A stretch of 64,000 nucleotides of DNA from CAYJAD01 sp964368075 (lineage in GTDB: Bacteria; Desulfobacterota; Desulfovibrionia; Desulfovibrionales; Desulfovibrionaceae). Positions 42,805 through 52,434 of this stretch are shown here, piece by piece (position 1 is the stretch's first letter; every line of letters begins with the position of its first letter). The notes below the pieces were generated by a model that was not told the DNA's origin, did not search any database, and saw nothing but the letters and a program-made list of their open reading frames with translations. A program made the position numbers and the translations under genes. The DNA lies in the NCBI GenBank assembly GCA_964368075.1, contig CAYJAD010000010.1, positions 3,327 to 67,326 of the forward strand, given 5' to 3'.

Positions 42805-45800
42805 CTACCATGTTTTTTGGCGATATTCTTCTAAGGCTTTTTGTTGCTCTTCGAAGTTCTCAAATCCTGCTTGACGCAAAGCATCGTTTACTGTGGTATT
42901 CCAATCCCATGTGGCATAAATAACTGGTTTATGGAATGTATCGCGGAAATTACCGAGTTCTGTACGGTAGAAAGACTCCGTCGTAGTGTCTAAATGCTCG
43001 CGCAATTGTTCATGACGACGTTGCAACTCTCCCTCATACCACTCTTTCACATCTTCTGGTTGGGTGTATTTCTTTAAAATATGCCCATAGCCTTCTTTTT
43101 CCATAAGCTTGCTTAAGCGCTCATGGTGCTGTTTAATAAGCCATTTACCCAGATCAGCTGTGCAAATATTTTCGGCTTCAATGGCAGCAATATCTTGCAC
43201 TGTCTGATAATACGTATCTGGCACAACAGAAGCAGAGGCAATGCCTGCAATGGCTACAAGACCGCGTAAAATTAAGCTATTAGAAACGCCTTGTCCGCAG
43301 AAGCCCACTTTTTTGCCATATTTTTGGCCTGTAAAAATGGTGACAAGCACAGCCCAAATAACAGCGGGATCTTCTTCATCATAAATATGACCAAGACTGG
43401 CATTATCACGGTCTGTGGCTAATACCATTTGTGTCATATCATTAGAACCAATGGAGAAACCATCAAATTCTTCAATGAATTGCTTTGCTAAAATAGCATT
43501 GGAAGGAATCTCAGCCATCAAAATGATCTTTAATCCATCTTGACCGGGGCGTAATTTATGTACCTGATCCAAGTAACGACGCATAGAACGCGCTTCTTCT
43601 AAAGTACGCACAAAGGGCAACATCATTTGTAAATTATTGCCACCATACACACCACGAGCCAGCTTGAAAGCTTCAATTTCCCAGTCATGAATATTACGAG
43701 AAACACCGCGATAGCCCAGCATGGGGTTATCTTCTACGCTTTCAAATAAGTGCCCACCAAGTAAGTTGCGATACTCATTGCTCTTAAAGTCTGTGGTACG
43801 ATAAACAATGGTTTTACCATAAAAAGCCATAGCAAAAAGAGCCAAGCTTTGCGCCAGTGTTTGAATATAATGTTCTTTACCGGTGCGGAAACCACGGCTT
43901 TGAATAATAATACGGATTTTTTCAATAAGGTTATGTACCTCATCCATTTCTTTCTTCAATCCCGTGCGTAAGCCCACTTCTTCGCGCAATCTCTCAATAT
44001 TTTCGATGACAGCCAATACCTTTTCATTGGTATTAATTTTTTTTACATGGGCATCGATGGTAGCTTCTATTTCTGCACGACGCTTTACATCTTCTGAATC
44101 TTTAGGAGAAAGCATGGCAAGCTCATCATCAAAACCCATAATAATGCGTACATGTTCATGCAAATCAGAACTGGTTTTGAGAATATCTAAGCGACGCGTG
44201 GCAGCTTCCCAATAGTTATCAATTTTCATTTCAATTTCACGCATCTTACGGTGAATGAAAATTAAATCTTCAGGAACAGAAGTGGCTGTTTGGGCAGCAA
44301 GTTCTTTTACTTCATCAGCAAGACCAGTAATTTCCCCAACGTGTTCGCGTAAGTTTAAATTTGAAACAATCAAGCCAACAGAAATTTGTTCGCGTAAAAT
44401 CTTAGAGAGTTTATTTTCTAAGGAACGGGCTTGTTTTTGAACAATAGATTCTAAAGTACCATTATCATAGGCTTCTAAGGCGCCAGGATGTATGCTTATA
44501 TTTCCAAGCATAAATTCTGCACGCAACAAACCTACTTCAAATTTAGGTATTTGGCGCAAGCGGGAAAGAAAGAGAGATTGCCCCACATCTGCCAACACCA
44601 AGCCCACTTTTGCCTGCGTTGGTGGCAATTTAGAAAGGTCCATCTCACCGCCCACTTCATGTAAGGGTAAGAGGCCGCGATAAACTTTGCCTGTGGTGCC
44701 ATCGACAGTAACCTCTGCACCATCAAGGGCACGCAGTATGTCCACACGCTGGATGCCAATAACAGCAGCAATACCAAGCTCGCGAGATGTAATAGCTGCG
44801 TGACTGGTATCACCGCCAACGTCTGCCATAATGGCAGAAGCAACGCGCATACCAGGCACCATGTCTGGATCTGTACGTTCTGCAGCAAGAATATCGCCTT
44901 TTTCAATTTTATTTAATTCCAGTGCTGAACGCAAAAATTTAACTGTCCCCTGCCCTGCGCCGCGTGAAGCGCCATTGCCTTCTACCACAACTTCTGCCAA
45001 AGCAGCGGCTTTAGGGTCCACTTCTTTACGACGCATGAAAATGGTGTTGGGATGCAATTCAAGCTCATCATTCCAGCGAGTTTCAGGACGAGCTTGCACA
45101 AACCAAAGTTTATCTTTGGCATCAATACAAAACTCTGTATCCATAATCATGCCATCGTAGGCAGCACTTACAGCGCGTACACCTTTGGCCACTCTTTCAG
45201 CTTGTGAAATAGACAAAGCCCAACGAAGCGCTTCAAGTTCTGGCACTTCAACTTCTTTGGTGCCCCCTTTTTCATCATAAATAATCTTCATATGCTTATA
45301 GCCCATTTGGCGTATAACCACTTCAGATCCGTTATCTTTTTGGAAAACGTATAATTTATCAGGGGTAACTTTACCACCTACCACAGCCTCACCAAGGCCA
45401 TAGCTTGCGTCAATACTTACTAAATCTTTACGGTCCGTACCGCGACAACCGGTAGCGGTGTCCGCAGAGAAAGCTGTTCCTGAAATTACAGGATTAATCA
45501 TCTGCATCATACATACAGAAAGAGAGGTATTTTCAATAGCCCATTCTTTTTTTGCATCTTCGGCAATCTTTTGATCGCCCACTTCTTCGGCTTTAGCAAG
45601 AGCATCAAGAATGGCTTCGCGGCGATATGTCATGGAACGTAGATTATACGCAGAAGCGCAGTCCCAATGATAGGCCATGGCTACTTTATCGTCACCTACC
45701 ATATTTAAGTAGGTATCTTGTAAACCTGCAAAAGCTTTTTTGCGTGAATCTTCACCAGCGGCAGAAGAGCGCACAGCTACTGGCACAATTTCGCCGTCAT

Positions 45801-46368
45801 TATCTTTACAAATTTCTTGATAAGCACTGCACACTGCGACACGTACATCTTTAGGCAGTTCCACTGATAAAATGGCTGCTTGCACCATGACAGAGCGCTG
45901 ACGCAATTGGTCAATACCTTCGGGGGATGTAGCAAAACCTTCTACCACATTATTAATAAATGTACGCAAAGGAATGCGCACATCGCTTAACGTGGCGCTT
46001 GCTTCATGCACCATGCGCCCAAGACTACGTACAAATTTTTGTAAGAATTCAGGGTCTTGATTGATTTCCGAATCCATCCAATCAATACGCTTATATTCTT
46101 TTTCAATGACAGAGCGAATTACAGAAGCAATAACACTGGTTTCATCTAACACTTTATGAAAGGCGACGGATGAAATCGCTCTAAAATGAGGAGCTTGTAT
46201 ACCTGCTATTTCTGAAATAAGAGCCGTATTATAGTTTTTTCCACCTACGAGTAGCTCAGCACTTTCTCCCATGGCAACAATATCTGCCCCATTAAGTATA
46301 AGCTTATCATTCGGTAGCGCTTTGTTAGTTGCGTTTGCAGACTTTGTTGCAGGCTGCTTCTTATTCAT
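42805..46368 (-). CDS. ppsA: PEP synthase-like / PEP-pyruvate-binding enzyme, long form
   Basis: 1187 residues against about 790 for E. coli PpsA. The N-terminal ATP-grasp domain (about 15-440) has PVAVRSSAAGEDS and WFVQARPET. The swivelling phosphohistidine domain carries GGDTSHAAITSRELG. The C-terminal TIM-barrel is recognisable from FEVGLLRAEFML and SIGSNDMTQMVLATDRD to the catalytic Cys in GFCGQGVS. Between the first strands of this barrel an insertion of roughly 180-200 residues, strongly helical and charged, separates the two halves, and a 100-residue tail follows. It should interconvert pyruvate and PEP; long forms of this kind are found near pyruvate carboxylase in Desulfovibrio, as here. 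GGAGG before the ATG. Confidence 0.85.
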   Translation of the reverse strand: MNKKQPATKSANATNKALPNDKLILNGADIVAMGESAELLVGGKNYNTALISEIAGIQAPHFRAISSVAFHKVLDETSVIASVIRSVIEKEYKRIDWMDSEINQDPEFLQKFVRSLGRMVHEASATLSDVRIPLRTFINNVVEGFATSPEGIDQLRQRSVMVQAAILSVELPKDVRVAVCSAYQEICKDNDGEIVPVAVRSSAAGEDSRKKAFAGLQDTYLNMVGDDKVAMAYHWDCASAYNLRSMTYRREAILDALAKAEEVGDQKIAEDAKKEWAIENTSLSVCMMQMINPVISGTAFSADTATGCRGTDRKDLVSIDASYGLGEAVVGGKVTPDKLYVFQKDNGSEVVIRQMGYKHMKIIYDEKGGTKEVEVPELEALRWALSISQAERVAKGVRAVSAAYDGMIMDTEFCIDAKDKLWFVQARPETRWNDELELHPNTIFMRRKEVDPKAAALAEVVVEGNGASRGAGQGTVKFLRSALELNKIEKGDILAAERTDPDMVPGMRVASAIMADVGGDTSHAAITSRELGIAAVIGIQRVDILRALDGAEVTVDGTTGKVYRGLLPLHEVGGEMDLSKLPPTQAKVGLVLADVGQSLFLSRLRQIPKFEVGLLRAEFMLGNISIHPGALEAYDNGTLESIVQKQARSLENKLSKILREQISVGLIVSNLNLREHVGEITGLADEVKELAAQTATSVPEDLIFIHRKMREIEMKIDNYWEAATRRLDILKTSSDLHEHVRIIMGFDDELAMLSPKDSEDVKRRAEIEATIDAHVKKINTNEKVLAVIENIERLREEVGLRTGLKKEMDEVHNLIEKIRIIIQSRGFRTGKEHYIQTLAQSLALFAMAFYGKTIVYRTTDFKSNEYRNLLGGHLFESVEDNPMLGYRGVSRNIHDWEIEAFKLARGVYGGNNLQMMLPFVRTLEEARSMRRYLDQVHKLRPGQDGLKIILMAEIPSNAILAKQFIEEFDGFSIGSNDMTQMVLATDRDNASLGHIYDEEDPAVIWAVLVTIFTGQKYGKKVGFCGQGVSNSLILRGLVAIAGIASASVVPDTYYQTVQDIAAIEAENICTADLGKWLIKQHHERLSKLMEKEGYGHILKKYTQPEDVKEWYEGELQRRHEQLREHLDTTTESFYRTELGNFRDTFHKPVIYATWDWNTTVNDALRQAGFENFEEQQKALEEYRQKTW

Positions 46369-46612
46369 TCCGTCCTCCGTGGGTCAGTAAAACACCGTCT
46401 AAAATATTTTCTGTGCATTTATCCGTAATAAAAAGCAAGGATAATATACTCTCAACAAAAAAACACTTGCGGAATCATGCTATTTTAAATGAAAAATTAC
46501 ATCTAAAAAGCCTATGTTTGATAACAATTTTTTAAAATTTTGTCCAGTACAATGTCTCTATAAAATTATTAGCGCATAGTAATAAATTTAAACTTTTAGT
46601 CTATTTTCTTTG

Positions 46613-47716
46613 CTATTTTACGATAAAAGCATACACAAAGGAAGACAGTTTTTTGCTTAAAGGGGAGGCAACTCTTGCAAAAACAAGCATCGCTGCAATA
46701 TTTAAGAGAATTGACGCGAAAAAGGTCACTAAAAGTGCTATAAGATAGCCTGCCAGAGCGTGCAATTCAAGAAATATCCATGCTGACAATGTAAACATTA
46801 TAGGTAGATGAATTGAAATAAGTTCAAAAGAGTAGCGCCCACACCACAAGAGCACCGGATGTTCAAAAAAATACTGAAGATGCTTTGAAAAACAAATAGC
46901 CAAAATTATAAGAAAGACACCAAAATTTTGCAAAAACAACTTTACATTGACATTAAAAAGAATAAGTTCGCCAAAGCATGCGCAAAGAAGCCCTAAAACA
47001 AAAATATGTATACTCAAACGTGGAAAATTTTTATCTTTATAGCGCAAATAAATGTCCGCAACCATAATGCCAAAAATAAAAGCAGAATAAAATGGCATAT
47101 AAAAAAATAAAATTAAAAAAAATGTATAACACCAAAGCCGACAAGATGACGTACCAAAGAAAAGAAGCAAAGCATAGGTTAAGTAAGAACCTATAAAGAT
47201 GATATGCAAACACCAAAATGCTGAAATATAGGTGTCATCACCCACGGAAAACACCCTTAAAAAGGCCGAAAGCATAGCATCCCAAAAGGTTATATTACCG
47301 TCAAGCATGGCTTTATTCCACGGAATTTGTAAAACATCTCCCAAAGTATCATATAAATAAAGTCCATATGTATATAGAAAATACGAAAAAATTGTTAGAA
47401 TAAGCGTATAGGGTAAAAAGCGAAAATATCTAATAATTACTTGCTTTTTTACCCATGCTTCATCTTGGTCAGTAAAAAAACGTATGGCTGGAATAAAAGC
47501 AATAAGGGCAAAAAAGATGTAAAGAAAAAAATTGCCATTAGCTATAAGAGAAAAAGGGAAATGCGCCCAATAATGAGCAATTTTTTGACTTTCTTCTACC
47601 CCAGATTGCCACCCTATGAAGCCAAAATCTCCAAAGGCAATGAAATAGTGTAATAAGGTTACAGCTATAGCGCAAAAACCTTTAACACCGGTAATATATG
47701 CAATTTTATCTGTCAT
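46613..47716 (-). CDS. Membrane acyltransferase (acyltransferase 3 family)
   Basis: 367 residues with about ten transmembrane segments, of the OafA/YrhL-like acyltransferase 3 family, which O-acetylates lipopolysaccharide and other surface sugars. Supporting features: N-terminal ITGVKGFCAIAVTLLHYFIAFGDFG, where the family's R...A...V...H pattern is conserved only in part (H in LLHY), and GRYSFELISIHLPIMF near the C-terminus. AAGGAGAG before the ATG. It sits between the PEP-synthase-like and pyruvate carboxylase genes without any metabolic link to them and was probably inserted there. Acceptor unknown; the glycan cluster lies 4 kb away. Confidence 0.8.
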   Translation of the reverse strand: MTDKIAYITGVKGFCAIAVTLLHYFIAFGDFGFIGWQSGVEESQKIAHYWAHFPFSLIANGNFFLYIFFALIAFIPAIRFFTDQDEAWVKKQVIIRYFRFLPYTLILTIFSYFLYTYGLYLYDTLGDVLQIPWNKAMLDGNITFWDAMLSAFLRVFSVGDDTYISAFWCLHIIFIGSYLTYALLLFFGTSSCRLWCYTFFLILFFYMPFYSAFIFGIMVADIYLRYKDKNFPRLSIHIFVLGLLCACFGELILFNVNVKLFLQNFGVFLIILAICFSKHLQYFFEHPVLLWCGRYSFELISIHLPIMFTLSAWIFLELHALAGYLIALLVTFFASILLNIAAMLVFARVASPLSKKLSSFVYAFIVK

Positions 47717-47737
47717 ACGTTATACTCTCCTTTGTAA

Positions 47738-47770
47738 AAAACCTCTTCAAGAAAAACTTGAAGAGGTTTT
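47738..47770 (-). terminator. Terminator of pyruvate carboxylase
   Basis: Perfect 14-bp stem AAAACCTCTTCAAG/CTTGAAGAGGTTTT with a 5-nt loop; U-run on the minus side. It isolates pyc from the acyltransferase gene. Confidence 0.92.
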
Positions 47771-47838
47771 AAAGTAAACAGTCAAATATGGCTAATAAGC
47801 TCTATTTTTAAAAAACAGATTGCTTTTTGTAACAATAA

Positions 47839-50800
47839 TTAACCTAACCCTTCGCCACAATACGGACAAAATGTTATATCATTCATAGGTATAGGATGGG
47901 CACATGCTTCATTGGGGCACACTTTAGGCACAGGCCCAAGCTCTACAATAAGCTCCCCTTCCACAACGGAAATCATTTGCTTGCTTTCTTTGTAGTCAGC
48001 CGTTTTTAGTACACGCACTACTATTCCATCCATAGGAGCAAGCACAGCTTTTTCTTGTTTCATAATGGAAACGTTGAAAAGCTCTTCACCCTTTTTCACT
48101 ATATCTCCGGGGTGCACATACATTACCCATAAGTCACCATTGCTGGGGGCAGCCACATGATGAGGATTCTGCGGGTCAGCCTTAGGCACACCTTTAACAT
48201 TATGCCCTGTTGGTTCAGCCACCTGTACATCGGTCACCATAATTTCTGAATCAAGAACATAGCGACACACAGAAGTTCCGGCTGCATTGGGCTCTGAAAA
48301 ACTCAAAATTACAAGATGGTGCGGCTTACCTTTGCTATCTTCAAAATACAAATCTTGCCCAATTTTCAATCCTTCAAACCATACGTGTAAAGGTAAATTA
48401 TTGGGATCACCGTATTCTTGCTTAAACTTTATGGTTTTAATAGCATCACCGGGATGATTTAAATAAAGAGAAAACTCTTCATCGGTGGGTTTGCGTCGTA
48501 TAATATCAATGAAAGCTTGTTCTTCGGCTACAAGATTAATATCTTTTAGATTTTCAAGAGGAGAAACTTCTACTCTATCCGCAATGGCTGTTTTCCACGC
48601 ATTGCCAAAAGCACTTTCGTACACCCAATCAGGAGGAAAGCCCAAAGGAAGCTTGCCAAATTTACCCAACAAAAGATTACGGAAGGCATCGTTACAATCT
48701 TGATAAATATTCAAGCGAGCTTTTTTCATTTCGCTGCTCAACTCGCTTTCATCATGCGTCGTTATTTCTTCAAGAACTTGTAGTAAATAACGAACTTCTT
48801 CTTCCCCACCGCGTTTCCATGCACCTGTTACGGCTAAGAACGCGGTATTCCAAGTAATTTGAGAACCTGGGGTTACATCATGATAGCGTACTATCTTGCG
48901 TGTACCGGCCAAGAATTTCAGCATATAAGGCAGTAAATGAATATAACCTTGTTTTACTGCGCCTTCTTGAGAGGAAGACGTTGCGCCGCCAGGCATGGCA
49001 TGCTCTACCACGTCATAATCGATACCATTGAAATATGGCGAGCAATAACGATCGTAGTAAGGCATAATTTGCTTGCAAACAAAGTTAGCATCGCGAATAG
49101 CATTTTTATTTAGTTGGGTTTCTAAGCCCATTTCGCCTTCAACATAAGCTGCCATGGACAAAACGTCGCCTTGTCCATACGAGCGTACAGCAGAACCAAG
49201 ACCCACATCTAAAATATGCGCGCCGGCTTTGGCAGCGGCACCGCAGGCAGGTACAAAAAGTCCATCAGTATAATGTCTATGATAATGCAAGACCAGTTCT
49301 GGCCAGCGTTTACGCAAAGAGCTTACCAACTCTGTCATAAAGCGCGGCGGACACACGCCAGCCATATCTTTAAGACCAAGGATGATATTTTTGGAAGCTT
49401 CTTCCATACTAGCCCCCATGGCACCACCTACCATGCGTAAAATAGCTTCGGTGACTTCCATATAGTGGGGAACATCAAAACCCTTAGCCCAAGAAAGAGA
49501 AATAGCCGGTTGGAAAATAACTTCTTTACGAGACATAACCACTTCTGCCAAAGGAAGCATATTTTCCACATGATTTAAGAAGTCAAAGCAACGAATAACC
49601 TGATAATGATCACAAATCATTTCACCGGTTAAACGCATAAGATTACGAGGTTGCGGAGAGTAACCAAGCACATTGGTAGACCGCACCAAGATTTGTTTCA
49701 TGGTTTTTGGCGCAAAAGAATTCCATTCTTTGGCCTCCGTGAAAGGATAGGTCATATTGGCGAGCATGGCCACGTGAAAATGTGCCCCACCGCCGTTTTC
49801 AATGGAAAAATATCCGGCATTATCTAAATATGGCCCGATGAGTTTATCTTCAGCTAAGCGAAAACGGTTGCCGCTGTTGGACTGGGTGAAGTCACGTGGA
49901 GTAGTGTCGGTAAAGTGCACACGATTACTGTCGCGCACATAATCCAATAAAGCTTGCCTGTCACCACGAGGATAAGGCGATGGAGCGCGACGCTCCGCAG
50001 CTATAATAGGAGGTAATACCGGTTCAAACTCAGGCATGCGAGGTGTATCTGCACTGCGATAGGTACCCAGCTTTACATGAGGATTAAATCCTTTAGCAGA
50101 AATTTCTGCCACAAGGTTTGCTAAACGCTCCCCTTCGGGTGCCATATCTGTATAGCACATGAGCTCCGGTGTTTGCGCAATGAAATTAGTGTCAAAATTA
50201 GCATTTCGGAACAAAGGATGCTTTAAAATTTGTTTAAAGAAAGGAATGGTGGTTTTAATGCCGCCAATGATATATTCCCCAAGGGCCCGTTCCATAATGC
50301 TCACGGTTTTGTCCCAATCACGAGCATAGGTTATAAGCAAGGCTCCCGCGGAGTCGTAGTTGGGCGGAAATTCATACCCTGCTGTCATGTTGGTATCTAA
50401 GCGAACCCCGGGGCCTCCTGGCGATACATATCGCGTAACAAGACCGGAATTGGGGTTAAACTGGCTTTGTGGGTCTTCACAGTTGATACGCACTTGCATG
50501 GCAAAATGCATAGGCGGAGTGGCCTGTTCACCAAGGCGCAACTTGGCACCAAAGGCAATGGCAATTTGCTCTTCTACAAGGTCAACGCCATAGCGGCATT
50601 CAGTAATACCATGCTCTACTTGCAAGCGTGTATTTACTTCAATAAGATATGCCGTACCATCTGGTTCTACCAAAAATTCCACTGTGGCCAATGAATGGAA
50701 GCCCACTTCACGAATAAGATGCGCAGCATATCCTTTTAATGTTTCACGCAATTCTGGTGTGAGGCCTTCCCAAGGAGAAGGTGTAATTTCAATAAGCTTT

Positions 50801-51549
50801 TGGTGATTACGCTGTACTGTGCAATCACGTTCATCAAAAGCAAAAACATTGCCATGTTTGTCTGAAATCACTTGAATTTCAATGTGGCGCACTTTAGAAA
50901 GATACTTTTCTACAAAAAGACGAGGATTACCAAAAGAAGCCTGAGCCATGGCCGAAGCTTTAAAGAAAGCATCTTCTAATTCTGCTTCATTAAAAATAGC
51001 AAAAATGCCGCGACCGCCACCGCCGCCTTCGGCTTTTAGCATAATGGGCAAGCCCATTTCTTTAATAAGTTTTCGCGCAGTTGGAATATCCACAGCACCT
51101 TCAGAACCTGGCACCACAGGAATACCAAGCTTCATGGCAATTTCACGAGCTTGAACTTTATTGCCTAAGCTGTTCATAGCCTCGGCTGTAGCACCGATAA
51201 AGGTTATACCTGCTTCTTCGCATTTTTTAGGGAAAAGAGAATCTTCAGAAGCAAAACCCCACCCTGGATGAATGCCTACAATACCACGTCTTTTGGCTAA
51301 GGATATAATTCTATCAATATCTAAATAAGCGCGGGGGTCTTTACCAAGCAGTAATAATTCTTGTGCTGTAGAGGCCGCAGGCGCAGTTTTGTCTACATCG
51401 GTAGCCGTCATAACGGCAGTGGCATCAAAGCGTTCACGAATGGAACGGCAAATACGACGCCCGGGGATACCTCTGTTTGCCACCAAAATGGCTTTACCAC
51501 GCAAAAATTCTTGGACTTCTTCAAAACTTCTCATTTCCTGAGTACTCAT
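47839..51549 (-). CDS. pyc: Pyruvate carboxylase
   Basis: Biotin enzyme making oxaloacetate from pyruvate. The start is set at 51549 (MSTQEMRSFEEV; AAGGA 9 bp upstream), giving 1236 residues. Order: biotin carboxylase domain (AILVANRGIPGRRICRSI, KAEGGGGGRGI, IEVNTRLQVEHG), carboxyltransferase domain (VHFTDTTPRDFTQS, LHYHRHYTDGL) and biotinyl domain with the lysine in SIMKQEKAVLAPMDG. The extra C-terminus has a zinc ribbon (CPNEACAHPIP, FCPYCGEGLG) that standard enzymes lack. The sequence around biotin is MKQE rather than the common MKM. The biotin ligase gene lies directly upstream and overlaps slightly, and the PEP-synthase-like gene downstream, giving an anaplerotic group. Confidence 0.96.
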   Translation of the reverse strand: MSTQEMRSFEEVQEFLRGKAILVANRGIPGRRICRSIRERFDATAVMTATDVDKTAPAASTAQELLLLGKDPRAYLDIDRIISLAKRRGIVGIHPGWGFASEDSLFPKKCEEAGITFIGATAEAMNSLGNKVQAREIAMKLGIPVVPGSEGAVDIPTARKLIKEMGLPIMLKAEGGGGGRGIFAIFNEAELEDAFFKASAMAQASFGNPRLFVEKYLSKVRHIEIQVISDKHGNVFAFDERDCTVQRNHQKLIEITPSPWEGLTPELRETLKGYAAHLIREVGFHSLATVEFLVEPDGTAYLIEVNTRLQVEHGITECRYGVDLVEEQIAIAFGAKLRLGEQATPPMHFAMQVRINCEDPQSQFNPNSGLVTRYVSPGGPGVRLDTNMTAGYEFPPNYDSAGALLITYARDWDKTVSIMERALGEYIIGGIKTTIPFFKQILKHPLFRNANFDTNFIAQTPELMCYTDMAPEGERLANLVAEISAKGFNPHVKLGTYRSADTPRMPEFEPVLPPIIAAERRAPSPYPRGDRQALLDYVRDSNRVHFTDTTPRDFTQSNSGNRFRLAEDKLIGPYLDNAGYFSIENGGGAHFHVAMLANMTYPFTEAKEWNSFAPKTMKQILVRSTNVLGYSPQPRNLMRLTGEMICDHYQVIRCFDFLNHVENMLPLAEVVMSRKEVIFQPAISLSWAKGFDVPHYMEVTEAILRMVGGAMGASMEEASKNIILGLKDMAGVCPPRFMTELVSSLRKRWPELVLHYHRHYTDGLFVPACGAAAKAGAHILDVGLGSAVRSYGQGDVLSMAAYVEGEMGLETQLNKNAIRDANFVCKQIMPYYDRYCSPYFNGIDYDVVEHAMPGGATSSSQEGAVKQGYIHLLPYMLKFLAGTRKIVRYHDVTPGSQITWNTAFLAVTGAWKRGGEEEVRYLLQVLEEITTHDESELSSEMKKARLNIYQDCNDAFRNLLLGKFGKLPLGFPPDWVYESAFGNAWKTAIADRVEVSPLENLKDINLVAEEQAFIDIIRRKPTDEEFSLYLNHPGDAIKTIKFKQEYGDPNNLPLHVWFEGLKIGQDLYFEDSKGKPHHLVILSFSEPNAAGTSVCRYVLDSEIMVTDVQVAEPTGHNVKGVPKADPQNPHHVAAPSNGDLWVMYVHPGDIVKKGEELFNVSIMKQEKAVLAPMDGIVVRVLKTADYKESKQMISVVEGELIVELGPVPKVCPNEACAHPIPMNDITFCPYCGEGLG

Positions 51550-51566
51550 ACTGTGTAATCCTTCCA

Positions 51567-52427
51567 TTACATTTCGCCCTGTTGTACAAGACGAAGACTT
51601 CCACTGGTATATAAGTGCATTTGACCCTGCTGTTGAATACAAATTTCGCCTAAAGTTCCAACACCTTGCAAAATACCATATACTTTTTCACGGCCATCAT
51701 CCAACTCCACATAATGCCCTTTCCATAACAAAACATGCTCAGCATCTTCTTTCCAAGTTACATTCATGGGCAATTTATTCTTGTACCAAAAATCAAGTTC
51801 ACTTACAAGATGCAACCATAAACATTCCGCCGTTGGATTTTCAGAAGAAAAAATACTTTTATTTAATAATCTTATGTAGTGCTGATCCATTGTGGGCATG
51901 GGTAAACACCCCGCAGGCAAGGCATGCTTTTCACGCAGTGCGCCTACATCCGGCGCTTGCACTATATTAAGCCCAATGCCGGCCATAAGCACCCCTTGTC
52001 TTTCTTCCAGCAAAACCCCCCCTACCTTAAAGGCTTTGTGCGGGCTTTGCTCTACATATACAAGATCATTAGGCCATTTTAAATGTAAAAAAATTCCTTT
52101 TCTTTGTAAGGATTTAATAATAAATGCAGATAAAGCCGGTGCAGCAGCTGTGCTTAAAAAAGCCCCTTCCAGAGGTAAACGCAAAGCGGCATAGATATTA
52201 CCCACAGGAGAATGCCACAGTCTGCGTGTTTGCCCGCGTCCTTTGCTTTGACTTAAGGCTAAAACGGAACTGCCTACCGGAAAAATATTTTCTTGTACCA
52301 GATCCCAAGCGTCATCTAAGACAGAGCCTGTATGCCCCACGGTAAAAACAGAACCAGGCAATGCTTGCCCTTGCCAAACATTTTCTTTGTGTAAAAAGCT
52401 TTTTTTTTCAACGCAAATATGCAACAC
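51567..52427 (-). CDS. birA: Biotin-[acetyl-CoA-carboxylase] ligase (BirA-type, no DNA-binding domain)
   Basis: 286 residues, class I biotin protein ligase. The catalytic loop is GRGQTRRLWHSPVGNIYAA, followed by LKWPNDLVY and GGVLLEERQGVLMAGIGLNI. The C-terminal SH3-like domain is present (GHYVELDDGREKVYGILQGVGTLGEI). The N-terminal HTH repressor domain is absent, so it should not regulate. The start is a GTG at 52427, or the TTG beside it, with GGAG upstream; this lies within 8 bp of the divergent cca start. It lies directly upstream of pyc in the same direction, indicating that Pyc is its substrate. Confidence 0.92.
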   Translation of the reverse strand: MLHICVEKKSFLHKENVWQGQALPGSVFTVGHTGSVLDDAWDLVQENIFPVGSSVLALSQSKGRGQTRRLWHSPVGNIYAALRLPLEGAFLSTAAAPALSAFIIKSLQRKGIFLHLKWPNDLVYVEQSPHKAFKVGGVLLEERQGVLMAGIGLNIVQAPDVGALREKHALPAGCLPMPTMDQHYIRLLNKSIFSSENPTAECLWLHLVSELDFWYKNKLPMNVTWKEDAEHVLLWKGHYVELDDGREKVYGILQGVGTLGEICIQQQGQMHLYTSGSLRLVQQGEM

Positions 52428-52434
52428 TTACTCC

